Of a stretch of DNA of 64,000 bases, positions 9,719 through 20,206 are shown piece after piece. The notes below the pieces were generated by a model. The model was given only the letters and a program-made list of their open reading frames with translations, ran no database searches and was not told the DNA's origin. The stretch is from Closterium sp. NIES-65 (taxonomy: Eukaryota; Streptophyta; Zygnematophyceae; Desmidiales; Closteriaceae), in NCBI GenBank assembly GCA_948144175.1, contig CANXME010002654.1, positions 1,612,001 to 1,676,000 on the forward strand, read 5' to 3'. How positions within the stretch are numbered: position 1 is the first letter of the stretch; each line of letters begins with the position of its first letter. A program made the position numbers and the translations under genes.

Positions 9719-10638
9719 TTAGCCTAGGGCCCACCGAAGCGCGCCCCGAGGCGCGCCAACCTTTTTTTTCTCTCGCTCGAGCGACCCTCCGTGTCGCTCT
9801 TCCCTCGCGGCCCTGCCGCCCTCTCTGACGCGACCCCGCCGCCATTTCAGCCGCGGCTCCGCCGCCCTTCTCGAACGCGGCCCCGCCGCCTACTAAGACG
9901 CGGCCCCGCCGCCCGCTGAGACGCGGCCCCACCGCGTGCTCACCCGCGGCCCCGCCGCCCGCTACGACGCGGCCCCGCGGCCTGCTCTGCCGGCCCCGCA
10001 GCTGCACCTGACGGCCCCGCCGTCCCCTCTGCTGACCCGACGCTGCACCTGCTGGCCCGTCGCTGCACCTGCTGGCCCGCCACTGCGCCTGACGGCCCCG
10101 CCGCTTCACGTGCCGGCCCGCCGCAGCACCTGACGGCCCCGCCGCTGCGCCTGCCAGCCCACCGCTGCACCTGACGGCCGGCCGCTGCACCTGCCGGCCC
10201 GCCGCACCACCTGACGGCCCCACCGCTGCACCTGCCGGCCCGCCGCACCACCTGACGGCCCGCTGCTGCACCTGACGGCCCCGCCACTACGCCTGCCGGC
10301 CCGCCACTGCACCTGCCGGCCCGCCGCTGCACCTACCCGCCCCGCCGCTCCAGCAGCCGAGCCGCCGTAGCAGCCGGGCCGCCCTAGCAGCCGGGCCGCC
10401 CCTGCTGCCGAGCCGCCCCAGCAGCCGAGCCGCCCCAACAGCCGAGCCGCCCCAGCAGCCGAGCCGCCCCAGCAGCCGTGCCGCCCCAGCAGCCGAGCCG
10501 CTCCGAGCCGCCGAGTCGACCGAGCCGCACTGCATCCGAGCCGCCCAAGTCGCCCGAGCCGCCCGAGCCCTCCCTGCACTGCCCTGTCTGGTGAGCACTG
10601 AGCTTTACTCTGCGCACTGCCCTCAACCTACTGCTGTC
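9719..10638 (+). repeat. Copia-2 GC-rich leader
   Basis: About 0.9 kb of degenerate tandem repeats: GCCGCTGCACCTGACGGCC-like units to about 10330, then CAGCAGCCGAGCCGCCC-like units to about 10510. No gene is assigned; open frames on both strands reflect the repeat. Confidence 0.82.
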
Positions 10639-11112
10639 ATGGCTACCCCCAGTGTCCTCACTTTTGACGCTGAGGGCAGAGCCATCGACTTTGACGTGTG
10701 GGTAGACGACCTACTGCTTTTCTTACAGTGCGACAGAGCTGACGGACTCTCTCTCTTTGATCTCACTTCTGGTGCCTCTCCCGCCCCTGCTGCTACTGAG
10801 GATGCCACTGTTCGCTCACAGTGGGCCACACGCGATGCTGCTGCACGTCTTGCTGTGCGTCGTCACCTCCCCCCTGCTGAGCGTGCACACTTTGGGTCGT
10901 ACAAGAGTGCTAAGACCTTGTACGATGCCGTTATTGCACGCTACTCCACCCCTGCCACTGCTGCACTGAGCCGCCTCATGCTACCGTACCTCTTTCCCGA
11001 CCTTGCTGCTTTTGCCACAGTCGCCGACCTCATTACCCACCTGCGCACTAGTGACGCTCGCTTCCGCGCTGCGCTTCCTGCTGAGTTCTGCGCCAAGAAC
11101 CCCCCCCCCCCA
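10639..11112 (+). pseudogene. Copia-2 Gag, N-terminal half
   Basis: Starts at the ATG at 10639 with MATPSVLTFDAEGRAIDFDV, equivalent to Copia-1 and Copia-8. Capsid-like blocks run to FCAKNPPPP, where a run of 12 C puts the following conserved block (QYFTLYYIVTRL) in another frame. Confidence 0.87.
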
Positions 11113-11716
11113 GTACTTCACTCTCTACTACATTGTCACCCGCCTCCCTGACTCCCTTCGAGGAGTCAGGGACGACTTACTCTCAGTCTGCCCCACCACT
11201 CTCACCGTTGAGCTCCTCGAGAAGTCCCTCCTAGCGGCCGAGAAGAGCATTCTCGCTGTAGGGGCCTCTCGTGGTGACCCGCGCACCCCCATCTTTGAGG
11301 GGTGTTCCCCCTCCCCCCTCCTGCCCTCTGTCGCCTCTGCTGCCACGGCCGACCTCGTTGGTTTTGAGTCGGTCGGTGCGGCGTCTGCCCCCAGTGGGAG
11401 ACATCGCTCTGGCAAGAGCAAGGGGGGCAGGGGCGGTGGGGGAGGCAGCGGGGGCAGTGGAGGCGGCGGTGGAGGCAGCGGAGGAGGTGAGGGTGGTAGC
11501 GGGAGTGGTGGCGGGAGTGGAGGTGTCAGCGGCGGCAGTGGAGGCGGAGGAGGCAGTGGCGGTGGTGGTGGGGGTGGAGGCGGAGGCGGTGGTGGCGGCA
11601 GCGACGGTGGAGGTGGCGGTGGCGGTGGAGGTGGTGGCGGCGGCGGCGGAGGAGGCGGCGGAGGGGGCGGCGGCGGTCGTGGCTCATCGCGGAGGAGTGG
11701 CTCCGGTGGTGGTTAG
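11111..11716 (+). pseudogene. Copia-2 Gag, C-terminal half with glycine linker
   Basis: Continues Gag in the shifted frame with TRLPDSLRGVRDDLLSVCPT and a KSILAVGASRGDPRTPIFEG block, then a Gly linker of about 100 residues (about 11425-11690) built of GGC/GGT/GGA codons with scattered Ser. Stops with TAG at 11714-11716 just before a Gln tract. The linker DNA is strongly G-rich on the coding strand. Confidence 0.85.
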
Positions 11717-12411
11717 CGCCAGCAGCAGCAGCGTGGTCAGGAGACCCTCTCCCCCCAGCAGCTCCGTGAGTGGTACGCTGCACGTCCGAGGGGTGGGAGA
11801 ACTGGTCCGTGCACCTACGTCCTGCGCACTGGCGACCGTGCGGGTGAGCAGTGTGGTGGTCCACACTCCGCCCAGCGCTGCTTCGGCCGCCTGACTGACG
11901 CTTGGCGCCGCCAGTTTCCTGACGCCTCTGAGATCCCTCGCTGGGACCAGCAGTCTAGGGCAGGAGTAGCTATCTTTGATCTTGACTTTGATGCTATTCT
12001 TCTTGCCATGTATGCTGTGACTATTAGTGAGGAGGGTGACTGTTACCGGTGTTTCCCGCCCGACCCGGGCATTGGTACTGCGGCTCTAGGTGCTGTTGAG
12101 GCTACTGCTCCAGGTGCTGGTGAGGCTGTCGCTCTAGGTGCCAGTGAGTCTGTGTCCTCAGGTGCTGGTGAGTCGGCTCTCTCAGGTACTGCGTCGGCTC
12201 CGCCCTCTCTCACCTTCACTCTTGACTCAGGGGCGTCTCGCTCCTTCTTTCGAGACCGCACCACACTCACGCCGCTCAGTCTGCCAGTGGCGGTTCCCTT
12301 GCGCACCCCTCTGGGGGTCCTGTTCTGGCTCGCTACTCCACTGTCCTACCGTGCCCTGCGGTCCCGTCTGGCGCCCTGTCGGGTCTCTACCTCCCCTCGT
12401 TCTCTACGAAC
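11717..12411 (+). pseudogene. Copia-2 zinc knuckle and protease
   Basis: After the Gln tract comes LSPQQLREWYA, then the family's extended knuckle: CTYVLRTGDRAGEQC, followed by GGPH and QRC. That is C-x13-C-x3-H-x4-C rather than the canonical C-x2-C-x4-H-x4-C. The protease motif TFTLDSGASRSFFRDRTTLT is at about 12210-12260 and retains the DSGAS active site. The frame is then lost between about 12300 and 12410 before integrase. Confidence 0.8.
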
Positions 12412-13800
12412 TTGGTGGCGGGTGCTGACCTACAGGATGCAGGGGTTGACCAGTTCACCCCTGCGCGCCGACGGGACACCCACTGCACGGACGCGGACAC
12501 GGGTCGACACTTGACCACGTTCACACGTGGGCCGGGGTCGAGCCTGTACACACTCACTGTTCCGTCTCCTCCTCCTGCGTCTAGTCAGGTGGCAGCGTCG
12601 GGCCAGGTGTTTGCTGCAGGGTCCAGGTGTGGTCCTGAGTCTGCCCCCTGCTCGTGTCGCCTCCTGTCCCACGAGACCCTCCTGTGGCACCACAGGATGG
12701 GTCACCCTTCCCTGCCCCGTCTTCGGGGCATGGCCTCTCGCCTTCTTATGTCTGGTCTTCCGCGGTCCCTCCCTCCCCTTCCTCCGGGGCCTGGTCCTCC
12801 CTGTGTCCCCTGTGTCGAGGGTCGCCTGCGGGCTACCCCTCACTCCTCCACCTTTCCTCCGACGGAGGCCCCGATGCAGACGCTTCACATGGACGTGTGG
12901 GGCCCAGCCCGCGTCCGTGGACAGGGTCACGAGCGCTACTTCCTGCTGGTGGTTGACGACTACTCGCGTTACACCACGGTCTTCCCCTTGCGCAGCAAGG
13001 GTGAGGTCACTGAGGTGTTGATCGAATGGATCCGTGCAGCTCGTCTCCAGCTCAGGCGGAGCTTCGGCTCGGACTTTCCTGTTTTGCGTCTGCACTCGGA
13101 CAGAGGCGGAGAGTTCTCCTCCGGCCTTCTGCGAGCCTACTGTCGTGCACGAGGCATCCGCCAGACCTTCACGCTTCCGGACTCTCCACAGCAGAATGGG
13201 ATTGCTGAGCGCCGCATCGGCATGGTCATGGACGTCGCCCGTACGTCGATGGTGCATGCGGCTGCCCCCCATTTTCTGTGGCCATTTGCGGTGAGGTACG
13301 CCGCGCATCAGCTCAACCTTCACCCCCGGGTCTCCAGACCGGAGACCTCCCCAGCTCTGCTGTGGACGGGGAAGGTTGGCGATGCGTCGGCGTTCCGTGT
13401 CTGGGGATCTCGGGCGTTTGTCCGCGACTTGTCTGCGGACAAGCTGTCCCCTCGTGCTGCTCCTTGCGTCTTCCTGGGTTTCCCCCCCGACGCGCCTGGG
13501 TGGCAGTTTTACCACCCCACCTCTCGACGTGTTCTGTCCTCCCAGGACGTCACGTTCGACGAGTCGGTTCCCTTCTATCGGCTCTTCCCCTACCGAACTC
13601 CGTCTCTCCCCCCACCGCCCCTCTTCCTGGTCCCAGGTCCCCCCCCGGTAGACCCCCTCCCCCCTCAGGGTCCTGCCCTTTCAGGTGTGTCTCAGGTAGA
13701 CGCGGTCGAGCCTGTTGAGGTCACTGGTGACTCTGGTGCTGCTGCGGGTGCAGAGCCTTGGGGTGATGAGTCTGGGGGTGCTGAGCCTGGGGGTGCTGAG
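12412..13800 (+). CDS. Copia-2 integrase
   Basis: Open frame of about 460 residues with all integrase landmarks: zinc region HETLLWHHRMGHPSL ... CVPCVEG, catalytic core with LHMDVWGPA (about 12880), LHSDRGGEFSS (about 13090) and NGIAERRIGM (about 13200) supplying the D, D, E triad, then the copia C-terminal block LWTGKVGDASAFRVWG and SSQDVTFDESVP. The domain looks intact. The frame breaks near 13800 in the 15-bp GGTGCTGAGCCTGGG repeats at the start of the linker. Confidence 0.9.
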
Positions 13801-15182
13801 ACTGGGGTGCTGAGCCTGTGGGTGCTGAGCCTGGGGTTGCTGAGCCTGGAGGTGCTTGGCCTTGGGGTGCTGAGCCTGAGGGTGCTGAGCCTGGGGGTGA
13901 TGTGCCTAGGCGTACTGCGTCTGGGAGTGCTGAGCCTGCTGCTTCTGTTCGTGGTGGTTCGAGCCGCGAGCCGCTCTCTCCTCTGGAGCTGCGTGAGTGG
14001 TTTGCTCGGCGCTGGAGGCGCGCTCCTGGAGCTGAGGGTGCTGCGGGTGCTGGAGGTTCTGTTGCTGCTGAGGGAGCAAGTACCACGGGTCCCGGAGGTG
14101 CTCGTACTGCGAGTACTGGAGCTGCCGGGCCCGGGGGTGTCTCTGGAGCTGGAGCTGCTGCGGGTGCTGGCGCTGAAACTACGACTGTTGGTCCTGCTGA
14201 GGGTACGTCTGGCACTGCTGGAGGTACTGGAGTTGGAGCTGCTACTGGTACTGGTGCTGCCTCTGGAGGTGTTGGTGGTGTCCGTGCTGTCTCTGGCAGT
14301 GCTGCGCGGCCTTGGCCGTACTTCGTTCCGCTCCTTCAGCAGGTTCTTGGTCTCCCGCCTTCCACTGGTCTTTCTCCTCCCGTAGAGTGTCCACAGCCTG
14401 TTCAGTCACAGTCACAGTTGCAGCCAGCCTCTCCCTTGCCTTCTCCTTCTCCCTACACTGGTCCTACTGGAGGTCCTGCTGAGCGTCGTGAGCCTGCGTC
14501 CCGCCCTGCGTCGCCAGTCCGAGCTGCTCGCCCTAGTGGTCGCGGTTCGCGTCAGCGTCCTCCTCCTGTCCCTGACACACACAGGATGTCTCTGCGTCCG
14601 TCCACTGCTCCTCTGCGTGCCCCTTTGCTTTCTCCTCCTGAGTCTTCTCTTCCTACTCTTGCCGACCCGGAGTCGGACTCTCGCCGTGCTGTCAGTCCCA
14701 CTGTCACGCGTCTTCTTGCTTCTCTTGTCACTGACCCTTCCTTTGAGTCCGCTGCTGCGTCTGCCCTAGTTGCTGAGCTGGTCGACTTTGCTGCTACGTG
14801 TCGTCTAGACTACGCTGCCAGTCTTGTTGCTGAGTCTGCTGAGTCTGCGTCTGCTGCGTCTGCGTCTGCCTGTCCTCCGTCCGTCGGGGGTGACTGTGCT
14901 CTTGGCACGGACGTCCTTGAGGACAGGCAGGAGGAGTTCCAGTGCTTTGCTGCCGCTTTGCCTCATCTCGTGTCCATGCTTGTTGCCCCTAAGGGAGACC
15001 CGGATGCTCTAGACATCCCGACCCCACGCTCTTACGCAGAGGCGATGGCTGGACCCTACTCCTCTCAGTGGCAGTCAGCCATGGACGCAAAGATGGCTTC
15101 CTGGAAGTCCTCAGGCACCTACGTTGACGCTGTTCCCCCTCCTGGGCAAACATTGTCAGTGGCATGTGGATTTTCAGGGTGA
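13801..15182 (+). pseudogene. Copia-2 Gly/Ala/Pro linker and RT N-terminus
   Basis: Continues the polyprotein in a second frame: GAEPGG-type pentapeptide repeats, LSPLELREWFARRWRR, an Ala/Gly-rich stretch, RPWPYFVPLLQQVLGL, a Pro/Ser-rich segment, then PSVGGDCALGTDVLEDRQEE and the SWKSSGTYVDAVPPPG start of RT. Unlike Copia-6, -7 and -8 it has sense codons instead of a TAG before PPSVGG. It ends by a one-base loss in a G run (about 15145), which throws RT out of frame. Confidence 0.82.
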
Positions 15183-16130
15183 AGCGGCCGCCTGGTTCTC
15201 CGCCTGTCTTCAAGGCGCGCTACGTGGCTCGTGGCTTCAGTCAGCGAGAGGGAGTTGACTTCTTTGAGACCTTCTCCCCGACCCCGAAGATGACCACTCT
15301 TCGGGTTCTGCTGCACGTCGCTGCTCAGCGTGACTACGAGCTACACTCTCTTGACTTCAGCACTGCTTTCCTGCAGGGCCGCCTGCACGAGGAGATCTGG
15401 CTGCGCCGCCCTCCTAGTTTCACTGGGTCGTTCCCTCCTGGTACCCAGTGGAGCCTCCGGCGGCCAGTCTACGGTCTCCGCCAGGCGCCGCGCGAGTGGC
15501 ACGACACACTGAGGACTACACTTGCGGCTCTCGGGTTTGCTCCTTCCACTGCTGACCCGTCGCTGTTTCTGCGCACTGACACCTCGCTGCCGCCGTTCTA
15601 CATTCTCGTGTACGTCGACGACTTGGTCTTTGCCACTGTGGACACTGCCGTACTCGCTCACGTGAAGTCCGAGCTGCAGAAGAGACACACGTGCACAGAC
15701 CTAGGTCAACTGACAAGCTATCTTGGCTTGCGGATCACCCGGGACAGAGCACGCCGCACCATTACCCTGACTCAGTCACACATGGTGCAGCAGCTCCTTC
15801 AGCGCTTCGGCTTCACGTACTCCTCGCCTCAGTCCACTCCTCTGCCTACGGGACACTCGCTCTCAGCTCTGCCTTCGGATGAGTCCGTAGAGTCGAGTGG
15901 TCCGTATCGAGAGCTTGTGGGCTGCCTCATGTACCTGATGACCTGCACTCGACCTTACCTCGCATACCCTCTCAGCATCTTAGCACGCTATGTCGCTCCC
16001 GGCCGTCACCGGAAGGAGCACATGGATGCAGCTAAGAGGGTGTTGCGCTACTTGTGCAGTACGTCGGGCATGGGGCTAGTGCTTGGAGGGCGTGAGCGGC
16101 CTGTGCTCACTTGGCACTCAGACTCTTCTT
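15164..16130 (+). pseudogene. Copia-2 reverse transcriptase
   Basis: RT frame with MWIFRVKRPPGSPPVFKARY, LHSLDFSTAFLQGRLHEEI, YGLRQAPREWHD and intact catalytic YVDD in ILVYVDDLVF (about 15605). The frame is lost at about 16130 where relatives read a GHADASWADDQ-like block at the beginning of RNase H. The RT domain itself is uninterrupted. Confidence 0.9.
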
Positions 16131-16592
16131 GGGTGACGACCAGGCTACTCAGAGGTCGTCTCAGGGTTACACCTTCAGTCTTGGCTCTGGCTCTGTCTCT
16201 TGGTGCTCTACTCGCTCTTCTTCGGTTCTCAGCTCCAGTTGTGAGGCTGAGATCTACGCCACGGCCTTGGCTGCCCAGGAGCTTCGCTGGCTCACCTACC
16301 TGCTGACTGACCTTGGAGAGCGGCCTCGTTCTCCTCCAGTGCTGTACGTCGAGAACAAGGCAACCATTGCTTTGTGTCAGGAGCACAGACTGGAGCACAG
16401 GACGAAGCACATTGCTTCGCGCTACTTGTTTGCTCGAGAGCTGCAGTAGCGTGGTTAGCTTCGCCTGCGTTTCGTGGCCACTGAGGCCAACACTACAGAT
16501 GTGTTCACCAAGGCACTTCCGCCTCGTGACCATCAGCGCTTTTGCGCTCTGCTAGGCCTTGTACCCACTGGGCCTCACTTGCTTGCCTCTTG
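16111..16592 (+). pseudogene. Copia-2 RNase H
   Basis: Continues in another frame: DDQATQRSSQGYTF, SSSCEAEIYATA, then YVENKATIAL where relatives have YVDNKA, so a catalytic Asp is Glu. TAG codons at about 16447 and 16457 interrupt the tail, after which the ANTTDVFTKALPP block is still readable to a TGA at 16591. Confidence 0.85.
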
Positions 16593-16800
16593 ACCTTGCT
16601 TGTACTGCTGCATATATATATTCTTGCTCTTGCTTGTTTAGCACTGTTATATATATATATATATATGCTGCATGTGAACTGGCCTTGTGGCCTTGACCTT
16701 GTGCTCGGAATTTGTGTGGTATCCTTGAGATCCACCCTGAGCTTGCTTTGTTTTGCTTTGCTTTGCTTGACTGGTCTTGTGACCTCTTGCTCTCCCCCAC

Positions 16801-16816
16801 TTTGCCTATGGGGGTG
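16801..16816 (+). promoter_or_regulatory. Copia-2 polypurine tract
   Basis: TTTGCCTATGGGGGTG directly before the 3' LTR, the plus-strand primer motif shared by the family. Confidence 0.85.
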
Positions 16817-16951
16817 TGTCAGATGATTATATATTGATGATGCATATATGTAGGCTGTAGTGGGGTAGTCCATAGGGGGTACAACCCAATTAGGGTTGGT
16901 ACTTGTACTTGTTTCTTTTCATAGTGCACATTCATTCCTCTCAACTCAACA
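16817..16951 (+). repeat. Copia-2 3' LTR (135 bp)
   Basis: Same length as the 5' LTR, with two differences (C/A near base 21, A/T near base 77). Followed by TSD TTTCA and the rest of the Copia-3 LTR. Confidence 0.96.
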
Positions 16952-16956
16952 TTTCA

Positions 16957-17337
16957 GCCTTAGGATCTTTGCAGAGAATAGGCTAGTAGGTGCTAGAGTA
17001 GCACAGCGGAAGACTTGAGTGAATGTACTTGTGCTGGTATGTGAGAACAAGTAATTGATTAAAGCAAAGAGCATACAGGAATATATAGAAAAGATAGATT
17101 ACAGGAAGCGGTTATGTTTATCGAGACGCGTAACGCTTCGAGTATCGAGGCGGTTATTGCTCACTTAAGCATCACCTGCTGTTGCGTAACCTCCAGGCGG
17201 TTACGGCTCGCAACTTCCAGTTGCGGTTTGATGTGGTACGCGCCTTTTCGACTTCATACTCCTTTTGTTGTGCTTCAGTATCGGGTGAGGTTCGATACTA
17301 CAGAAACGCACTAAGTTATGCGTTTATATTCCCAACA
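16957..17337 (-). repeat. Copia-3 5' LTR, second fragment
   Basis: Resumes with GCCTTAGGATCTTTGCAGAG after the Copia-2 TSD and ends CCCAACA. With 9537-9555 it makes a full 400-bp LTR. Confidence 0.95.
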
Positions 17338-17399
17338 CAAACATTGCGGAATGGCGACGCACGAACTTCTTCCCAACCCTCTCAACCGGCCTCGAACGG

Positions 17400-18240
17400 C
17401 CACAATACCGCCCCGCACACCTTCTCCCTCAACACCAATGGCTCAACTCCCAAAACTTTCCGTTCCAGCGAAGAAGTAATTCTCTCTGCGCAATCAAGGT
17501 TTCGGAGCATATATTAAAAAAATGACAAATGTGTGCTTTGACGGCAAAAACTTCTATACTTGGAGCTTCGAGCTGGAGCTGTTGCTGCTGCAAGACGCGT
17601 AGATTTTTCACTACTTCGACGGGAGCTACTCGTGACCCGCCGAAGATCCTGACGAAGCCAGTACAAGGTACTACAACGAGTCCCTAATGGTATAGGGGGT
17701 TCATCTGCGAAATATGTTGCCGGCTAAGCAGTTGAGCATTCGCTCATACAAAACATCCCCTGCTCCAACCCTCGACGCTTGGCGCCACCTGAACGGTGTG
17801 TACCAGCCGAAAGATTCGGTTTCGTCGAGCTGCCTAATTTAGCACCTACTGGAAATAAAAATGGCATCAGGGGAGAAGGCCAACAGCTATATCAATCGCT
17901 GTCGGAGCCTACGCGGTCAAATCACGAAGTTGGGAAGCAACATTTTCGAAGAAATCTTTGTGAATATTGTGCTTCAAGGGCTTAGCCCAGAGTGGCGGCC
18001 TTGTAAGACGCTACTCCGATAGCAAGGGGTCATCTCGAAGCTGCCCTATGCGCCGCCCTTCTTGTCGAACAACGGGGTGTGAACCAGCTGCAACCAGCGC
18101 CGCAACAAGAACGAGAACGCCACGCCTTCTACGCCGACATCACTGAAGAACGACGACCGCGACGCATTTACTACAAGATTTGCAGAAATTGTGGGCTTCT
18201 GGCGGATCAATGCAAATCTCGATCTCGCCCTCGCTAGACC
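17400..18240 (+). pseudogene. Copia-4 gag remnant
   Basis: SSEEVILSAQSRFRSIY aligns with EEVLQVQAQFNNILRL of Copia-3 Gag, followed by CFDGKNFYTWSFELELLL against FNGKDFYSWSFEFELLM. Stops (for example after RFRSIY and after LLLQDA) and frame changes occur throughout. A knuckle-like CRNCGLLADQC at about 18178-18212 has lost its His. Confidence 0.8.
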
Positions 18241-18659
18241 AATCCGAGTAGTTGGTCCGGCCGTCAAGACGCACGAAACGACACGCATCCTGCCCAGAGG
18301 TATCAACCCCCATCGCGCAACCTGAACCCAGCGGTTCAACATCAGCAGCAGCAGCAGCCACCACAGCCTGCTCATGTCCGCAATGTCACGGGGAACATGG
18401 CAATGACAAGTGGATCGCGTCGTCCTCACGCTCACTCACCGTCACCTGAGCCGGCACCTCACGCAATAGGAGCATTATCAAGCAACAATCCGTTCAGCAC
18501 GCGTCACGACTTCAGCGACGACGACAACCAAGACTGGAATCTCCCAGTCCCGCTGCTTGAAAGTCTCTCGCGCGTATCTGATATGCGAGCGGCACCGATC
18601 GATTGAATCGCGCGCGAACAATTTTTGAACTTTGACACACCGCACATCGTTACTCCGCG

Positions 18660-19100
18660 ACTGGCGCTGCTCGCACGTACGACAACAGGCGCTACAACAC
18701 GTGGTACCTGGATAGCTGCTGTGGGTAGCACATGGTGGGCTTTGAGCGTTACATATCCAACGCCATCCCCACCCCCGCCGTGACCTACGTCACCGTGGCG
18801 AACAACACACGCCTGCGCGCAAGCGCGCAAGGAATTGTGGTTCTCAAGGCTCGAAACATCGCGCTGAACGACGTGCAAATCGTGCAGAACTTACGCTTTA
18901 ATCTCCTCTCGGCGGCCAACTCATGGATTGTGGAATTAACCTCAGCACCGGCCCCGAGACGCGCGACATCCTGCTTCACTACACGACGAACAAATCCCGC
19001 ATGCATATCGGAAGAGCGAATTCAGAGAACAAAGTCTACGCCATCGACTTCGACATTCCCGACTGCAGCGGCGACTCGCAAGAGCTCATCAATCTCGTTC
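18660..19100 (+). pseudogene. Copia-4 protease remnant
   Basis: NTWYLDSCCG followed by TAG and HMVGFE corresponds to TWFLDSSCGHHM in Copia-3. VTVANNTRLRASAQGIVVL and VQNLRFNLLSA match VTVANNENLRTNKQGVVEL and VVDNLGFNLLSV. The frame breaks near 18920 and continues with HIGRANSENKVYAIDFD in another frame. Confidence 0.82.
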
Positions 19101-19521
19101 CCACACAGTTCGAATACATTCACCACCGTGACTGGAAACATCCAGACGAAAGACCATGGGTGCCGCATCATCCTCACCCGCGCGAGCTGGCGCTGCACCA
19201 ACCCGACCCTGATGGGATTGCCATACGCCAACAGCCTCGACGAGCGCGATTGTCGGCCCTGGCCTTGCCACCATCGCCGAAGCAGAGCGGGAAGCACCAC
19301 CTGAAGAAGGACTATCTCACCTGGAGCTGGAGATTGCCACGCGCATCGTCTTTGGAACAGAGGAACATCCCCTCCCCGGACCTGCATCACAACACCTTCG
19401 GGGCATGCTGCGCGGCGTTGGCGTCGGCACCTTCGACGCGCACGGATTCCCGTGACCCTACACAAAGGAGAAATTCCTAAAAATCTACTCTTACCGGCGC
19501 GACTCTACGAAGAAGCTTACC

Positions 19522-20064
19522 GTGGCGCAAGAAGAAGAAATGGCGTGTCGCGAAGCGGAAGAGCTTCGTCAATGGAGTCTTGCGGAGTCGCGCGGCACAT
19601 TCGCCTGGAGCGGATGGGGAGACGAGGAGAGCGCTTCCAATAAAGGGGGGTGGGGAAGCGCACGCAGATGGGGCACGAGCGACACTGGTGGTGATACCGG
19701 CGGATGGGGAGCAGAAACTGGCAGCAATACTAGCGGATGGGGAACAGTAACCGGCGGCAACACCGGCGGATGGGGCGCCGCATCTGGCGGTGAGACAAGC
19801 GGATGGGGCACTCCTGGCGAAGGCTGGGGAGCTTCCCGCGAGGACCAAAGGGGGGAAGCAGAGGAAATTGAGGCAAAACCTCTTGTAGTTCCTCTTGGTC
19901 GCCCTTCGCGCCGCACTGCACCTGCGCTGCCCCTGCCTGACATCCAGCCAGGAAGGACACCATCGACTGGGGCAATGAGCCCTCTACTCTGCGACGCACT
20001 GTCTATAGGCCTGCCCTCGATCCGTGCGAGCCAACCTTCTTCCCCGAACTATCCCTGGAACTAA
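19522..20064 (+). CDS. WG/GW-repeat ORF inside Copia-4
   Basis: 180-residue open frame lying between the protease and pre-integrase remnants, a variable spacer in this family. After an acidic Glu/Arg-rich N-terminus it contains about eight WG or GW motifs; four fall in a 12-residue tandem repeat (GGWGAETGSNTS-like, 36-bp unit, about 19690-19820). The C-terminal third is Pro/Ser-rich. Trp flanked by Gly at about 12-residue spacing is the arrangement of AGO-hook platforms that bind Argonaute; binding here is inference. Whether the frame was part of the Pol polyprotein or is a chance survivor in a dead element cannot be decided. The open frame continues in phase upstream of the chosen ATG. Confidence 0.45.
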   Translation: MAQEEEMACREAEELRQWSLAESRGTFAWSGWGDEESASNKGGWGSARRWGTSDTGGDTGGWGAETGSNTSGWGTVTGGNTGGWGAASGGETSGWGTPGEGWGASREDQRGEAEEIEAKPLVVPLGRPSRRTAPALPLPDIQPGRTPSTGAMSPLLCDALSIGLPSIRASQPSSPNYPWN

Positions 20065-20206
20065 TATCCCCCTCTCCACAATCCTCGACAAGGAATTGCT
20101 TGCGCTGATGCTGACGACGGCGAACGGAGACGAAGAAGCTGAAGAAGCAGCGGCGGAACCTGCCTAAGCACCTGACGAGGATCTAGCAGAAGCACACGCG
20201 CGCTAC

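Larger units (their letters stand above)
9556..16951 (+). mobile_element. Copia-2: near-complete Ty1/copia element nested in the Copia-3 LTR
   Basis: 7396 bp with 135-bp LTRs at both ends and perfect TSD TTTCA (9551-9555, 16952-16956). Order: LTR, primer site, GC-rich leader, Gag with Gly linker, zinc knuckle, protease, integrase, Gly/Ala/Pro-rich linker, RT, RNase H, polypurine tract, LTR. The LTRs differ at two of 135 bases, so the insertion is recent, but the coding region already has several frameshifts and stops. Confidence 0.97.
3862..17337 (-). mobile_element. Copia-3: Ty1/copia element, minus strand, split by Copia-2
   Basis: 400-bp LTRs (3862-4261 and 9537-9555 plus 16957-17337) read TGTTGGG...CCAACA on the element strand. 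Perfect 5-bp TSD CAAAC occurs at 3857-3861 and 17338-17342. Internal domain carries gag, protease, integrase, RT and RNase H on the minus strand. The two LTRs differ at several positions (for example around 4060-4090 versus 17140-17170), so this insertion is older than Copia-2, which sits inside its right LTR. It is inserted into the related but more decayed Copia-4. Confidence 0.96.
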
